The notes below the pieces were generated by a model. The model was not told the DNA's origin, ran no database searches, and saw only the letters and a list, made by a program, of their open reading frames with translations. Of a stretch of DNA of 49,240 nucleotides, positions 24,236 through 33,153 are shown piece by piece; position 1 is the first letter of the stretch, and each line of letters opens with the position of its first letter. Source of the stretch: DATJFH01 sp035495815 (GTDB lineage: Bacteria > Acidobacteriota > Terriglobia > Bryobacterales > Bryobacteraceae); contig DATJFH010000214.1 of NCBI GenBank assembly GCA_035495815.1, positions 1 through 49,240 on the forward strand. Reading direction: 5' to 3'. Made by a program: the position numbers and the translations under genes.

Positions 24236-24266
24236 TTGTGCATGCCAGGACGCCCTGCGATATAAT
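24236..24266 (+). promoter_or_regulatory. candidate promoter of the 103-aa hypothetical gene
   Basis: A consensus -10 box TATAAT lies at 24261-24266. The nearest -35-like sequence, TTGTGC (24236-24241), is 19 bases upstream. The predicted start near 24273 leaves a short leader that contains GAGGAGG just before the coding start. The rest of the gap 24116-24235 holds nothing I recognise. Confidence 0.5.
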
Positions 24267-24291
24267 TCGGCTTTGCTGAGGAGGAACGACA

Positions 24292-24603
24292 TTGGCCGAG
24301 TGGCACCACGCTGAGCAGGATCCGTCTGACAAACTGTGCCAACTGCACCATTTCGCGGTCCAGAAGCACCAGCCTGAGGGTGACATTGAATTCATCATCA
24401 CGATTAAGGAGTATGTGAATCCTCCTTACCCCACGATGAAGTTCCTCGCGCAGGCGGATAAGCAGACCAATCAAAAGACGGCTCCGTTTACACCCAACGG
24501 CTGGGGCTCCTCATTGTTCGAAGCTTTGAGCGAATGTATCCGCGAGATCCACCGTTTTCCTTACGAGACCCCTGACGGTCCTCCGGTTCCAAATCAAAAG
24601 TAG
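24292..24603 (+). CDS. hypothetical protein (103 aa), TTG start
   Basis: The start is TTG at 24292, supported by GAGGAGGAAC (about 24279-24288), one of the best ribosome-binding sites in the window, and by a consensus TATAAT box upstream. The protein has no signal peptide. It reads HHAEQDPSDKLCQLHHFAV, DIEFIITIKEYVNPPYPTM, FTPNGWGSSLFEALSECIRE and ends HRFPYETPDGPPVPNQK. The balanced composition and strong expression signals argue that it is real, but I do not recognise the family. A weak stem followed by TTTTT (24650-24654) lies downstream. Confidence 0.7.
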   Translation: MAEWHHAEQDPSDKLCQLHHFAVQKHQPEGDIEFIITIKEYVNPPYPTMKFLAQADKQTNQKTAPFTPNGWGSSLFEALSECIREIHRFPYETPDGPPVPNQK

Positions 24604-24700
24604 AGCGGCTTTGACCATGTGTTGAGAGGGAGTCACGCCGCGTCGCGACTTTTTCACCGCCTCTTTTCCTGTGCAGGGTTCATCGACGCCGGTCCAGTGG

Positions 24701-24727
24701 TTGAAAGTGGCTGGTTGGTGATAAAAT
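24701..24727 (+). promoter_or_regulatory. candidate promoter placing the start site at the GTG of the TIGR03437 gene
   Basis: TTGAAA (24701-24706) and TAAAAT (24722-24727) resemble -35 and -10 boxes with a 15-base spacer. The -10 box ends six bases before the GTG at 24734, where transcription would begin, and no Shine-Dalgarno sequence is present. The mRNA may therefore be leaderless. Confidence 0.4.
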
Positions 24728-24733
24728 ACGACT

Positions 24734-25684
24734 GTGGCCGCGGCATTTTTGCTGCTGGCAGCGTTTTTCTTCCGGCCCTGTTTGTGGTCGCAAGATGACA
24801 AGGCTCCGCTTCCGGCCTTTACCCCTGACAGCATAGTCAATTCCGCCAATGGCAGTTCCGCTTCGCTCGCCCCAAACGGGCTGACGACGCTTTACGGCGC
24901 CGATCTGGCATTCTCCACGGAGTCAATAGACGCGCTGTCCTCCCAACTACCGGTAACCGTTCAGACAGGCAGTGGTTTGGTCACGGTAAGCGTGTCCAAC
25001 CCTCCCGGTGACGAGACGACCGGCGCAACGGGAAGAAAGCTCCCGAATACACTCGCGGGCGTCCGGATCTCGATCGGCGGCATCACCGTTCCCTTGCTCT
25101 ACGTCTCGCCGACCCGTATCAACTTTCTGATCCCCGCCGACCTGCTCTCCGGGCCGGCGGATCTGTCGCTCACGCGGCAGGGTGTGGAACGGAACCGGGT
25201 ACGGATCAATCTGCTGCAAGCGGCGCCGGGCGTGTTTGCCGTAGAAAACGGCGTCGTAGCCACGCACCCGGACGGATCCTCCATCACCGCCGCCTCGCCG
25301 GCGAAGCCAGGCGAAACCATCAGGCTCTACTGCGCCGGTCTCGGACAGACGAGTCCACCGCAGGTCGACGGCGTGGTGCCCAATGCGGCGGCTCAGATCT
25401 CGGTCGTCAAAAGGATGCAGGTCTGGCTCGACGGCCAGTTGCTGCCCCCCGAGCGGATCCTCTACGCCGGCATCACGCCCGGTTTCGCCGGGCTGTACCA
25501 GATTGCCATACGCCTTCCCGAGGACGGGGTCAGGCCGGACCCATGCATTCAGGTGACTGTGGATGACCAGCGCAGCCAGGACGATCTGATACTGCCCATG
25601 TCGCCTGCCGCGACGGCCGACGGCGCCATTAAGGACCGACCAGGAAGGGCCGCGCCTCCAGCCACATCTCCTCCAGCACGTTGA
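24734..25684 (+). CDS. secreted protein with an acidobacterial TIGR03437 domain
   Basis: The 316-residue product starts at GTG with a signal peptide (MAAAFLLLAAFFFRPCLWSQ). One TIGR03437-type region follows: SIVNSANGSSASLAPNGLTT, LYGADLAF, LPNTLAGVRISIGGITVPLL, YVSPTRINFLIPADLLSG, APGVFAVENGVVATHPDGS, LYCAGLGQTSP and ITPGFAGLYQIAIRLP. In acidobacteria this domain usually forms the C-terminus of large secreted proteins, but here it is almost the whole protein. Its function is unknown; an extracellular, immunoglobulin-like binding module is likely. The last 56 bases overlap the convergent esterase gene, so the proline/alanine-rich tail may be under little constraint. Confidence 0.85.
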   Translation: MAAAFLLLAAFFFRPCLWSQDDKAPLPAFTPDSIVNSANGSSASLAPNGLTTLYGADLAFSTESIDALSSQLPVTVQTGSGLVTVSVSNPPGDETTGATGRKLPNTLAGVRISIGGITVPLLYVSPTRINFLIPADLLSGPADLSLTRQGVERNRVRINLLQAAPGVFAVENGVVATHPDGSSITAASPAKPGETIRLYCAGLGQTSPPQVDGVVPNAAAQISVVKRMQVWLDGQLLPPERILYAGITPGFAGLYQIAIRLPEDGVRPDPCIQVTVDDQRSQDDLILPMSPAATADGAIKDRPGRAAPPATSPPAR

Positions 25685-26258
25685 TCAGTTCGTGACCGGA
25701 TTCCATGATCCTCAGCGTTACCCCGGAATGCAGCGTGGCGAACTCTTCGGAATACCGGCAGGGGACCACATCGTCCTGGCGGCCATGGAAGATCAGCGCC
25801 GGCTGACGGACTTCCGGATAATCCTCGTATTGCTGTCCATCTTCGAGCAGCGCATACCCCACCCGGCTGTCTTTTTTTTCGGCGTAGTGGTAGACCGGCA
25901 GGAATCCGGTGCGGCGCCATTCGGCCGTTTTCTCCGCGCCCAGGCTCAGGGGCCAGCGCCGCGCGAATCCGAAGGCCGGCGCCATCAGGACCAGCCGGCT
26001 GACCTCCGGATGTCGAGCCGCATAGAGCGCCGCCAGATACCCTCCCATGCTCGAGCCCATAAGGCGGATGTCTTCCCCCGCCCCGGCCGCGCGCTCAACC
26101 ACTTGCAACTGGCTGCTGAGCGTCAGCCCTTCGAAATTGCCCTCACTCAGGTCGGGGATGCGCAGTTCGAGGCCGCTCTCCGCCAGGCGGCGGCGAAAAA
26201 ATTGGGCCTTGCCCGACATGGGGCCGGAGGCGAAGCCGTGCAGATAGATCAATTTCAT
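25629..26258 (-). CDS. alpha/beta hydrolase, YqiA/UPF0227-like esterase
   Basis: The 209-residue cytoplasmic protein starts MKLIYLHGFASGPMSGKA. It has the nucleophile elbow GSSMGGYLA (about residues 68-76), the acid segment IFHGRQDDVVP and the histidine in ESGHELIN. The YLHGF(A/N)S start and GSSMGGY elbow are typical of the small YqiA/YcfP esterases. It should hydrolyse short acyl esters or thioesters; the natural substrate is unknown. Its ATG overlaps the stop of the upstream membrane protein gene by four bases, so the two are translated together. It converges with the TIGR03437 gene and overlaps its 3' end. Confidence 0.88.
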   Translation of the reverse strand: MKLIYLHGFASGPMSGKAQFFRRRLAESGLELRIPDLSEGNFEGLTLSSQLQVVERAAGAGEDIRLMGSSMGGYLAALYAARHPEVSRLVLMAPAFGFARRWPLSLGAEKTAEWRRTGFLPVYHYAEKKDSRVGYALLEDGQQYEDYPEVRQPALIFHGRQDDVVPCRYSEEFATLHSGVTLRIMESGHELINVLEEMWLEARPFLVGP

Positions 26259-27991
26259 GGTTGAACCGGAAACGGCGACAGGCGAGGGGGCGATTCATCG
26301 GCTTCCACCAGCCAGGCCCGGCGTCCGCGGAAGTACTCGATCAGCTCGCGATTCGCGGCCGCGTCCATCTCATGGGCCCAGACTACCTTGGCGCCGTCGA
26401 TGTCGGCCCGGTTATACACCCACTCGTTCATGACCGCGTTGTGATCGGGACGGTAGCGCACGATTGCCAGATGCTTTCCGTCCATCGCGTTCAGCCGGGC
26501 GAGAACCTCCGCGCGGGCGACGTTCCCGGCCGGAGTGTGATACCACGTCATTGGCCAGGCCGGAGGGAAAAGAACGTGCAGCGGTTGAGCAGCCAGTCGC
26601 ACCGCGATCATGACGACGCAGATTGCCGGAACCGCCCGGGCCAGCCTCAGCCCCGTCCCCCGGCGGCGGCGCCAGAGACGCAAGTGGCGCATACCCTGTG
26701 CGACGAAGGCAAAAATCAGAGCCGTTACCGGAGCGGCGTAGTGCGGGTAGAACCAAGCGTCGATCGCGATAGCAAAAATCGTCACACCGGCGACGACCGC
26801 CAGCGCGCGCATGCGCCGGTCGTATTTCAGCATCCGCGGAAGGAACAGGAGCGGCAGCGTGAGCGCCGGGCCCAGGAAGAACAGCCACGCGGTAATCAGT
26901 TTCTTCAGAGCGTTCCAGGCCAGCCCGGCAGCGGATTTTAGCTCCGGTATCACTTCGTCCACCTCCCAAACCGCATAGTAGCCATGCATGGAACTGTGGC
27001 GAAACTCTTGGGACGGCCGACCGCGTTGCCACAGGAAGATCGGCGCCGCTGCCGGCTTGCCTTGAAGCTGAATCTGCTCAGGCAGCCGAAAGGGGCTGCC
27101 GGTAACTCGATAGTAGAAGTAACTGAGCCCCACGCCCGTGACCATGAGGACTACCGCCATAGGTAAGAGAAACCGGGTGAGGAAGGGCATGAACGGCCGC
27201 CTTTGTTTGCCGAACATCCAGCCCAACAGGACCAAACCGGCCCCAAGACAGGTCGCGCCGCCTTCGTACGGACGGCTGGCCGCCAGAATCGCAGCGCCGA
27301 GTCCCATGACGAGCGCATGGCGGATTTGAAGCCTTCGCATCAATCTGGGCAACGCTCCCAGGACGAGCGAGCCGCCGATGGCTGCCGGCGCTCCACCCCA
27401 ATAGCTGTTCATCCAGTAGCCGAACAGGCCGATGCGCAGGACCGCCAGGAGTCCGCCGAGCAGCGCCCATCGCGGTGGAAGCCAGCCCTGCAGCATCCAG
27501 CAGATTGCCGCGCACATCAGCCCGGCGCTCAAATAGACGCCAAACCAGGGATGGCCGGCAATGCGGATGCCGGCGGCCAGTACGAGTCCCTGGGCCGGCT
27601 GATACATCGACATGTAGGTGGGCGCGGAAAGGACGTGGATGGTTTCAAAATGCTTCCACATCGGGTGCTGTGGATTGCTGAGGCGTCCGGAGGCGAAGGT
27701 GTCGGCGCCTAGCAGATAACTGAACTCGTCGGTGATGACCGGTTCGCGCACCGGCAGCAGCGGGAAAAGCAGCGCCCGAACCCCTAACGCCAGCGCGCCC
27801 ACTGCCAAAGCCGCGCGTCCTTTGCGGGCCGCCATTTTTCCCAGCCATCGCTCGGCGGATTCGAACCAACGGCGTCCACGATGTGGATTTTCCCGGGCCG
27901 ATTGCCACGCAATCCAGACGAGCAAAGCCTCGACCACGATGAGGGAATAGAGAATGATCAGCGCGAAAAACAGCGTGACGGCCGCGGGCAT
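26255..27991 (-). CDS. polytopic membrane protein, GT-C type glycosyltransferase-like
   Basis: The 578-residue protein has about ten hydrophobic segments and a C-terminal soluble domain (about residues 470-578). After the second helix it has PVITDEFSYLLGADTFASGR and SAPTYMSMYQPAQGLVLAAG. The Asp-Glu pair followed by a Pro-x-Gln-Gly motif in the first large periplasmic loop is the arrangement in GT-C enzymes (dolichyl-phosphate mannosyltransferase/ArnT-like), which transfer sugars from polyprenyl-phosphate donors. Substrate and acceptor are unknown. It overlaps the esterase gene by ATGA. The upstream gap has TATACT (28016-28011) as a possible -10 box but no good -35 or ribosome-binding site. 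Confidence 0.75.
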   Translation of the reverse strand: MPAAVTLFFALIILYSLIVVEALLVWIAWQSARENPHRGRRWFESAERWLGKMAARKGRAALAVGALALGVRALLFPLLPVREPVITDEFSYLLGADTFASGRLSNPQHPMWKHFETIHVLSAPTYMSMYQPAQGLVLAAGIRIAGHPWFGVYLSAGLMCAAICWMLQGWLPPRWALLGGLLAVLRIGLFGYWMNSYWGGAPAAIGGSLVLGALPRLMRRLQIRHALVMGLGAAILAASRPYEGGATCLGAGLVLLGWMFGKQRRPFMPFLTRFLLPMAVVLMVTGVGLSYFYYRVTGSPFRLPEQIQLQGKPAAAPIFLWQRGRPSQEFRHSSMHGYYAVWEVDEVIPELKSAAGLAWNALKKLITAWLFFLGPALTLPLLFLPRMLKYDRRMRALAVVAGVTIFAIAIDAWFYPHYAAPVTALIFAFVAQGMRHLRLWRRRRGTGLRLARAVPAICVVMIAVRLAAQPLHVLFPPAWPMTWYHTPAGNVARAEVLARLNAMDGKHLAIVRYRPDHNAVMNEWVYNRADIDGAKVVWAHEMDAAANRELIEYFRGRRAWLVEADESPPRLSPFPVQP

Positions 27992-28085
27992 GGAGTAGAT
28001 GTAATTTTAGAGTATAGCTTTAGTTTAATGAGTGTGGATTTGGCGGGCGCGCTCCTCGGCCTTCCATCGCGTTTCGTATGACGAA

Positions 28086-28105
28086 AGTGATGAATAGTGA
28101 TGAAT
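28086..28105. repeat. perfect tandem repeat of a 10-bp unit
   Basis: AGTGATGAAT occurs twice head to tail, in the 197-base gap between pepA and the membrane protein gene. Two copies are too few for a clear role; replication slippage or a paired binding site are both possible. I see no other feature in 27992-28188 apart from AT-rich patches. Confidence 0.6.
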
Positions 28106-28188
28106 CGAAGCCGGCGCCCGCTCAGGGGAGGCGATAAGGTGTTGTATTTTGAATGATATACGGTAATTCGCGCAGGGGGAATCGGGCC

Positions 28189-29643
28189 TCACCAATCGGT
28201 TGCGAGTCGAACGAAAGTGCGGACTCCTACACCCGAAGGTCCCTTGGACATGAACGGTTTGGCCTCATCGAGCCAGGCGGTTCCGGCGATGTCCAGGTGG
28301 ACCCAGGGTGTGGTATCGGCGAACTCCTTGAGGAAGGTGGCGGCCGTGATCGCTCCACCCCACCGGCCGCCGATGTTCGGCAGGTCGGCGAAGGCGCTCT
28401 TCAGGTAGTCCTGATAATCCTCGTCTAGGGGCATCTGCCACATCTTTTCGCCTTCGGCGTTCGCGGCCGCCATCACTTTCGCGCGCAGCGCATCGTCGCT
28501 GGCGAACAATCCCACGTGGACGTGACCGAGAGCCACCACAATCGCCCCCGTCAACGTAGCCGCGTCCACCATGTGGGTGCACCCCAGACGCCTGGCGTAG
28601 GTGAGAGCGTCGGCCAGGATGAGCCGGCCTTCGGCGTCCGTATTGAGCACCTCGATGGTTTTGCCGGAGAGCGACGTCACGATATCGCCCGGCCTCTGCG
28701 CCCGGCTGCCCGTCATGTTCTCTACAGCGGGAATGAGCGCGGTGACGGGAATCGACGGTTTGAGCTGCGCAATCGCCCGCATGGCGCCGATCATGGCGGC
28801 GCCGCCCGCCATGTCGTACTTCATTTTTTCCATTCCGTCCGCCGGTTTGATCGACAAACCACCGGAATCGAACGTCACTCCCTTGCCGACCAGACCCAAA
28901 TGCACGCCGTTCGTGCCCTGCGCCGCCGGACGGTATCGAATCACGATCAGGGCGGGCGGTTCCGCGCTGCCCATGGCCACACCGAGCAGCGCGCCCATGC
29001 CCAACTGCTTCATCCGGTCCTGATCGAGGACCTCACACTCCAGCCCCTGCTCGGAAGCCATCGCCTGAGCCCGCGCGGCCAGGATCGAGGGAGTCATGCG
29101 ATTGGCGGGCTCGTTGACCAATTCGCGCGTCAGGTTCTGCGAGTCGGCCAGAACCTGGCCGCGCCTCCGCGCCTCTTCGAGCGACGCATCGCCGCCGGGA
29201 ACGGACACGGTGAAGCGATCGACTGTCTTGACGTCCTTCTTGTCGCTCTTCAGCGAGTCGGTTTCGTAGTCACCGAGAACGGCGCCTTCAACAGCCGCGG
29301 CGACGGCGTCGCCGTCCGCGTATCCGGACTCGAGAAGCATGGCGATATCCCGCGAGGACTTCGACTTCAGATGGCGCAGCGCTGCGCCCGCCGCCCGCCG
29401 CAGGGTCGCGGCGTTGAATTTTTCGCGCTTGCCGCCTCCCACCAGCAGCAGCCGCCTGGCCTTCAATCCGGCAGGCTTGTGCAGCAGCGCGAGTTCCAGC
29501 GGCTTGCCGGAAAACTCTTTCGAATCGTACAACTCCTGGACGACGGCCGCCAGGCGGTCACCCGGTTGCCCTTCGAAGGCGACCGCAATCAGGGCGTCGC
29601 ATTCGATGTTTTCGATGGGTTGAAAATCAAGCTTGGTAATCAT
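28189..29643 (-). CDS. pepA: leucyl aminopeptidase (M17 family)
   Basis: The 484-residue protein has the M17 organisation: an N-terminal regulatory domain (about residues 1-165), then the catalytic domain with NEPANRMTPSILA, GKGVTFDSGGLSIKP (metal-binding Lys and Asp), KYDMAGGAA, and the family signature NTDAEGRLILADAL with metal ligands Asp and Glu and the active-site Arg. It removes N-terminal residues from peptides in the cytoplasm with two divalent metals and usually forms a hexamer. Length and motifs are normal. It lies 19 bases downstream of smpB on the same strand. Confidence 0.95.
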   Translation of the reverse strand: MITKLDFQPIENIECDALIAVAFEGQPGDRLAAVVQELYDSKEFSGKPLELALLHKPAGLKARRLLLVGGGKREKFNAATLRRAAGAALRHLKSKSSRDIAMLLESGYADGDAVAAAVEGAVLGDYETDSLKSDKKDVKTVDRFTVSVPGGDASLEEARRRGQVLADSQNLTRELVNEPANRMTPSILAARAQAMASEQGLECEVLDQDRMKQLGMGALLGVAMGSAEPPALIVIRYRPAAQGTNGVHLGLVGKGVTFDSGGLSIKPADGMEKMKYDMAGGAAMIGAMRAIAQLKPSIPVTALIPAVENMTGSRAQRPGDIVTSLSGKTIEVLNTDAEGRLILADALTYARRLGCTHMVDAATLTGAIVVALGHVHVGLFASDDALRAKVMAAANAEGEKMWQMPLDEDYQDYLKSAFADLPNIGGRWGGAITAATFLKEFADTTPWVHLDIAGTAWLDEAKPFMSKGPSGVGVRTFVRLATDW

Positions 29644-29662
29644 ATGAAATGGGAATACCGGA

Positions 29663-30136
29663 CTATTCGCGCGCCTTCCGGGCGCGGATCGCCTCCCGGG
29701 CTTCGGTCTCTGCCGTGCGGGCGCGCTCGGCTTCCCGCTTGTCGTGCAGTTTCTTGCCCCGGGCGACAGCGAGTTCGATCTTGATGCGGCCGCCTTTCAG
29801 ATACACCTTGGTAGGAATGAGGGAAAGCCCCTTCTCGCGAGTTTTACCCAGCAGTTTCTCGATTTCGCTGCGGTGCAGCAGCAGTTTTCGCTTGCGGGCC
29901 GGCTCGTGGTTGGCCCGGTTGCCGTGCGAGTACTCGCTGATGTGGGCATTCAGCAGCCAGGCCTCGTTGTTGTCGATCGAGGCATAGCTCTCCTTGAGTT
30001 GCATCTTGCCGGACTTGGCCGCCTTGACTTCCGTGCCCGTCAAGACCATGCCGGCCTCGAAACGCTCGAGGAGCAGGTAGTTGTGACCCGCCTGCCGGTT
30101 GTCGCTGAGGATTTTGAATTGTTGCTCTTGAGCCAA
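29663..30136 (-). CDS. smpB: SsrA-binding protein SmpB
   Basis: The 157-residue protein has the SmpB core: HNYLLLERFEAGMVLTGTEV, KAAKSGKMQLKESYASID, EAWLLNAHISEYSHGNRANH, RKRKLLLHRSEIEKLLGKT and GLSLIPTKVYLKGGRIKIEL. A basic C-terminal tail (AVARGKKLHDKREAERAR) follows, which enters the empty mRNA channel of stalled ribosomes. It binds tmRNA and delivers it for trans-translation. The start is TTG at 30136, which fits the family length. The tmRNA gene itself is not in the window. It is divergent from the secretin gene. Confidence 0.95.
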   Translation of the reverse strand: MAQEQQFKILSDNRQAGHNYLLLERFEAGMVLTGTEVKAAKSGKMQLKESYASIDNNEAWLLNAHISEYSHGNRANHEPARKRKLLLHRSEIEKLLGKTREKGLSLIPTKVYLKGGRIKIELAVARGKKLHDKREAERARTAETEAREAIRARKARE

Positions 30137-30227
30137 TTTTTGCCCTAAACGCTCGCCCGCCGGCCCGCGTCAACTGTTTGAATGGACGCGCCGGATTGTC
30201 TTCATCTTACCACACGGTTCAATTAAG

Positions 30228-32681
30228 ATGCTCTATTGCAAGAAGTTAGCTGCTTTCTTGTTGCTTGGGGCAATGCTGTCCCCGCTCCCTGCCAGGACAA
30301 AGAAAGGGGACAAGCTGCTGGCCGCGGGCCGTGCGGCGGAAGTTCGGAAACAGTACGACATGGCGCTCGATCTGTTCGAGCAGGCGCTGAGCGAGGATCC
30401 TTCCGATTCCGGCTATCAGCTCGCGATGCGCCGGGTACGTTTCCAGGCGGGCCAGGCCCATGTCGAGCGCGGCCTCAAACTGCGCGCGGACGGAAAAGCG
30501 GCCGAAGCGCTGGCGGAGTTCGAAAAGGCTTATGCCATCGATTCTTCTTCCAGCATCGCCGAACAGGAAATACGGCGGACGCGCGCTATTCTCGAACGGG
30601 AGAAGAAGCAGGCGCTGAATCCCGAAGGGGTCAAGCCGGAGGAGCGTGGACTGACGGGAGCCGAACTGGCCAGGAAGGAGTCGCAGGAACGGCTGGACCG
30701 GGTGATGTCGGTGCCGGAGCTCAAGCCGCTCTCGAACAAGCCGATCGACCTGAAGATGAATAACCAGCCCATGAAGGTGCTGTTCGAGACAGTGGGCAAG
30801 CTGGCGGGAATCAACGTCATGTTCGATCCGGATATCCCTTCCGGCGGACGGAACCTTTCGGTCGAATTCAACGGATCCACGATCGAGGAGGCGCTTGACT
30901 ACCTGTCGACACTCACCAAGTCCTTCTGGAAGCCTCTTTCTTCGAATACGATCTTCGTCACCCAGGACAATACCACCAAGCGGCGCGATTACGAAGACCA
31001 GGTAGTAAAGGTCTTCTATCTGAAAAACGTATCCTCGGCGCAGGAACTGCAGGAGATCGCGACCGACGTCCGGTCGATCTGCGATATCCGCCGGCTGTTC
31101 ACTTACAACGGGCAAATGGCTTTGATCGTACGCGCCGAGGCAGACCGCGTAGCGCTGGCGGAGAAAGTGATCGCGGACCTGGACAAGCCGAAGCCCGAGG
31201 TCGTGATCGACGTGCTGGTACTCGAACACAACTACGACAAGACGCGCGATCTGGCTTTCGGGCTGACCGACGGGCTGAATAGCCCCATCACCTACAACGG
31301 CACGACCACGACCCCGCCGGCGGATTCGGGCTCGGGGTCGGGGTCGGGGTCGGGGTCAACACCCAGCACACCCACTAACGGCGGCATTCCGCTGAACCGG
31401 CTGTCACGCCTCTCTACCGGGCAATACTCGGTCGTGCTGCCGAACGTGCAACTGCAGGCAACTTTAAAGAACACCAACACGCGCGTTCTGCAATCGCCGC
31501 AGGTGCGGGCGGTGGACAATCAGAAGGCGATTCTGAAAATCGGCAACAAGGTCCCCACGGCGAGCGGCAGCTTCCAGCCGGGCATCGGCGGAGTGGGTAT
31601 CAATCCCCTGGTCAACACCCAATTTCAGTTTCTGGACGTGGGCGTGAACGTGGATATCCTGCCGAAGATTCACGGTACGGACGAAGTTTCCCTGCACGTC
31701 GACATGGACATTTCGAACGTGACCGATCACGTCGACCTGGGCGGAATTTCCCAGCCGGTTATCGGACAGCGTAAAGTCACCTTCGACGTGCGGATGCGGG
31801 AAGGCGAGGTGAACATCCTGGGCGGCCTGATGCAGGCGCAGCAATCGAAAGTGGTTACGGGATGGCCGGGACTTTCCTCGGTTCCGATCATAGGCAAGCT
31901 GTTTTCCCGCGAATCGACCGACAACAGCGTCAGCGAGCTTTTGTTCGTGCTGATCCCGCACGTGGTACGGGCGCCGGAGATCACCGAGACCAATATGCGC
32001 GGCGTGGCGTCCGGCAGCGATACGGTGGTGAGACTGAACTACGCGCCCAAGCGTCCGCCAACGCCGGCTGTGGGCGCAGCGGCGCCGGTCCCCACGCCGG
32101 TTACACCCTCTCCGACGGCTCCGCCCGCTACCGCGCCTCCGATGACGGCTCCGCCGGCGCCCCCCGGTCCCGCGGCAACCACGCCGCCGGCGACAGCGCC
32201 GCCTCCGGGAGTCCCCAAGCCGCCTCAGGCCGCGGCGCCCGCTGCTCAAGCCCCGACGGGACCTCCGGCATCCATCACGTTCTCACCAGCCCGCGCCGAG
32301 GAGCAGTTGGGCGGCGCCATCACGGTGAGCATGATCGTGGATAACGTCAAGGATCTGTTCACCATTCCGTTTCGAGTGAAATTCGATCCGAAAATCGTAC
32401 GTCTAAACGATGTGATGGTGGGCGGACTGCTGGCCTCGGACGGCAAGCCGGTGCTGCCTCCGTCGAAGAACATCATGAACGACACCGGTGAGGCCTCGAT
32501 CACGCTGAGCCGGATGCCGGGAGCAGGCGGTGTGTCGGGTTCGGGTGCCCTGATGACCTTTATCTTTCAGGCGGTGGGGAAGGGCACAACCACGTTGACT
32601 TTCACCGAATTTGCGCTGCGCGACTCGCGCCTGACGCAACTGCCCGCCGCCACGCAGCCTTTGACGATTACGGTGAAGTAG
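30228..32681 (+). CDS. secretin with N-terminal TPR and C-terminal cohesin-like domain
   Basis: The 817-residue protein has a signal peptide (about 1-22), TPR-like repeats (about 25-125: QYDMALDLFEQALSEDP, GKAAEALAEFEKAYAID) and secretin N-domains (170-340: LKMNNQPMKVLFETVGKLAG, VFYLKNVSSAQELQEI). A Gly-Ser linker follows (about 366-376), then the secretin core (405-585: TRVLQSPQVRAVDNQKA, REGEVNILGGLMQAQQS, WPGLSSVPIIGKLFSRE, ELLFVLIPHVVR). A proline/alanine-rich linker (605-680) leads to a beta-rich domain (FSPARAEEQLGGAITVSMIV, IPFRVKFDPKIVRL, PGAGGVSGSGALMTFIFQA) resembling cohesin. The core forms an outer-membrane channel for type II secretion or type IV pili. The cohesin-like end could bind a dockerin-like partner. 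Two pseudopilin genes follow at once; no secretion ATPase is nearby. Confidence 0.88.
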   Translation: MLYCKKLAAFLLLGAMLSPLPARTKKGDKLLAAGRAAEVRKQYDMALDLFEQALSEDPSDSGYQLAMRRVRFQAGQAHVERGLKLRADGKAAEALAEFEKAYAIDSSSSIAEQEIRRTRAILEREKKQALNPEGVKPEERGLTGAELARKESQERLDRVMSVPELKPLSNKPIDLKMNNQPMKVLFETVGKLAGINVMFDPDIPSGGRNLSVEFNGSTIEEALDYLSTLTKSFWKPLSSNTIFVTQDNTTKRRDYEDQVVKVFYLKNVSSAQELQEIATDVRSICDIRRLFTYNGQMALIVRAEADRVALAEKVIADLDKPKPEVVIDVLVLEHNYDKTRDLAFGLTDGLNSPITYNGTTTTPPADSGSGSGSGSGSTPSTPTNGGIPLNRLSRLSTGQYSVVLPNVQLQATLKNTNTRVLQSPQVRAVDNQKAILKIGNKVPTASGSFQPGIGGVGINPLVNTQFQFLDVGVNVDILPKIHGTDEVSLHVDMDISNVTDHVDLGGISQPVIGQRKVTFDVRMREGEVNILGGLMQAQQSKVVTGWPGLSSVPIIGKLFSRESTDNSVSELLFVLIPHVVRAPEITETNMRGVASGSDTVVRLNYAPKRPPTPAVGAAAPVPTPVTPSPTAPPATAPPMTAPPAPPGPAATTPPATAPPPGVPKPPQAAAPAAQAPTGPPASITFSPARAEEQLGGAITVSMIVDNVKDLFTIPFRVKFDPKIVRLNDVMVGGLLASDGKPVLPPSKNIMNDTGEASITLSRMPGAGGVSGSGALMTFIFQAVGKGTTTLTFTEFALRDSRLTQLPAATQPLTITVK
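31328..31357 (+). repeat. hexanucleotide repeat (GGGGTC) in the secretin gene
   Basis: Four perfect GGGGTC units (31334-31357) follow one imperfect GGGCTC unit. They encode the Gly-Ser linker of the secretin. Because the unit is six bases, slippage would change linker length by two residues and keep the frame. Confidence 0.85.
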
Positions 32682-32685
32682 GGCC

Positions 32686-33153
32686 ATGGCGAATTTCGGA
32701 AGCCGCCGCGGGATGACGCTGATCGAGTTGATTGCGGCCACGGCGATCATGATGCTGCTGACCTCGATGGCGCTCCCGCTGGCTCGCGGCCGCGTCCGCC
32801 GGGAGCGGGAGCGGGAATTGCGCCTCGCCTTGCGCGAGATGCGCACCGCGATCGATCAGTACAAGGATCGCGCCGATAAGGGCGATTTCGGCCCCCTGAA
32901 AGTAGGCACAGAGGGATATCCGGAGACCCTGGAAATCCTGGTGGAAGGCGTCAAAATTGCCAATCAGGTGGACAAGAAGGTGAAGTTCCTGAGGCGCATC
33001 CCCCTCGACCCCATGACCAACACGCGGGACTGGGGCAAGCGCAGCATGCAGGACGATCCCAAGTCTAACGCCTGGGGCGGTCAGAACGTTTTCGATGTAT
33101 ACACCAACAGCATGGATAAAGCTCGCGATGGAACACCGTACTCGGAGTGGTAG
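32686..33153 (+). CDS. type II secretion/pilin-like pseudopilin (GspG-like), first
   Basis: The 155-residue protein has a short leader and the prepilin peptidase site before MTLIELIAATAIMMLL (Gly9-Met10 with Glu at mature position 5), then a long N-terminal helix and a small C-terminal domain. That domain has IPLDPMTNTRDWGKRS and ends FDVYTNSMDKARDGTPYSEW. The PxDPMT and the final YxEW are typical of GspG-like pseudopilins. It starts 4 bases after the secretin stop and overlaps the next pseudopilin by 26 bases, so the three genes form one operon. Confidence 0.88.
   Translation: MANFGSRRGMTLIELIAATAIMMLLTSMALPLARGRVRRERERELRLALREMRTAIDQYKDRADKGDFGPLKVGTEGYPETLEILVEGVKIANQVDKKVKFLRRIPLDPMTNTRDWGKRSMQDDPKSNAWGGQNVFDVYTNSMDKARDGTPYSEW

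Noticed and set aside
27863..27872. tRNA T-arm-like GGTTCGAATC on the minus strand
   Set aside because: It lies in the coding sequence of the membrane protein and no acceptor or anticodon stem can be formed around it.
28516..29784. Plus-strand frame opposite pepA and running towards smpB
   Set aside because: It is antisense to a complete M17 aminopeptidase gene and has no recognisable feature.
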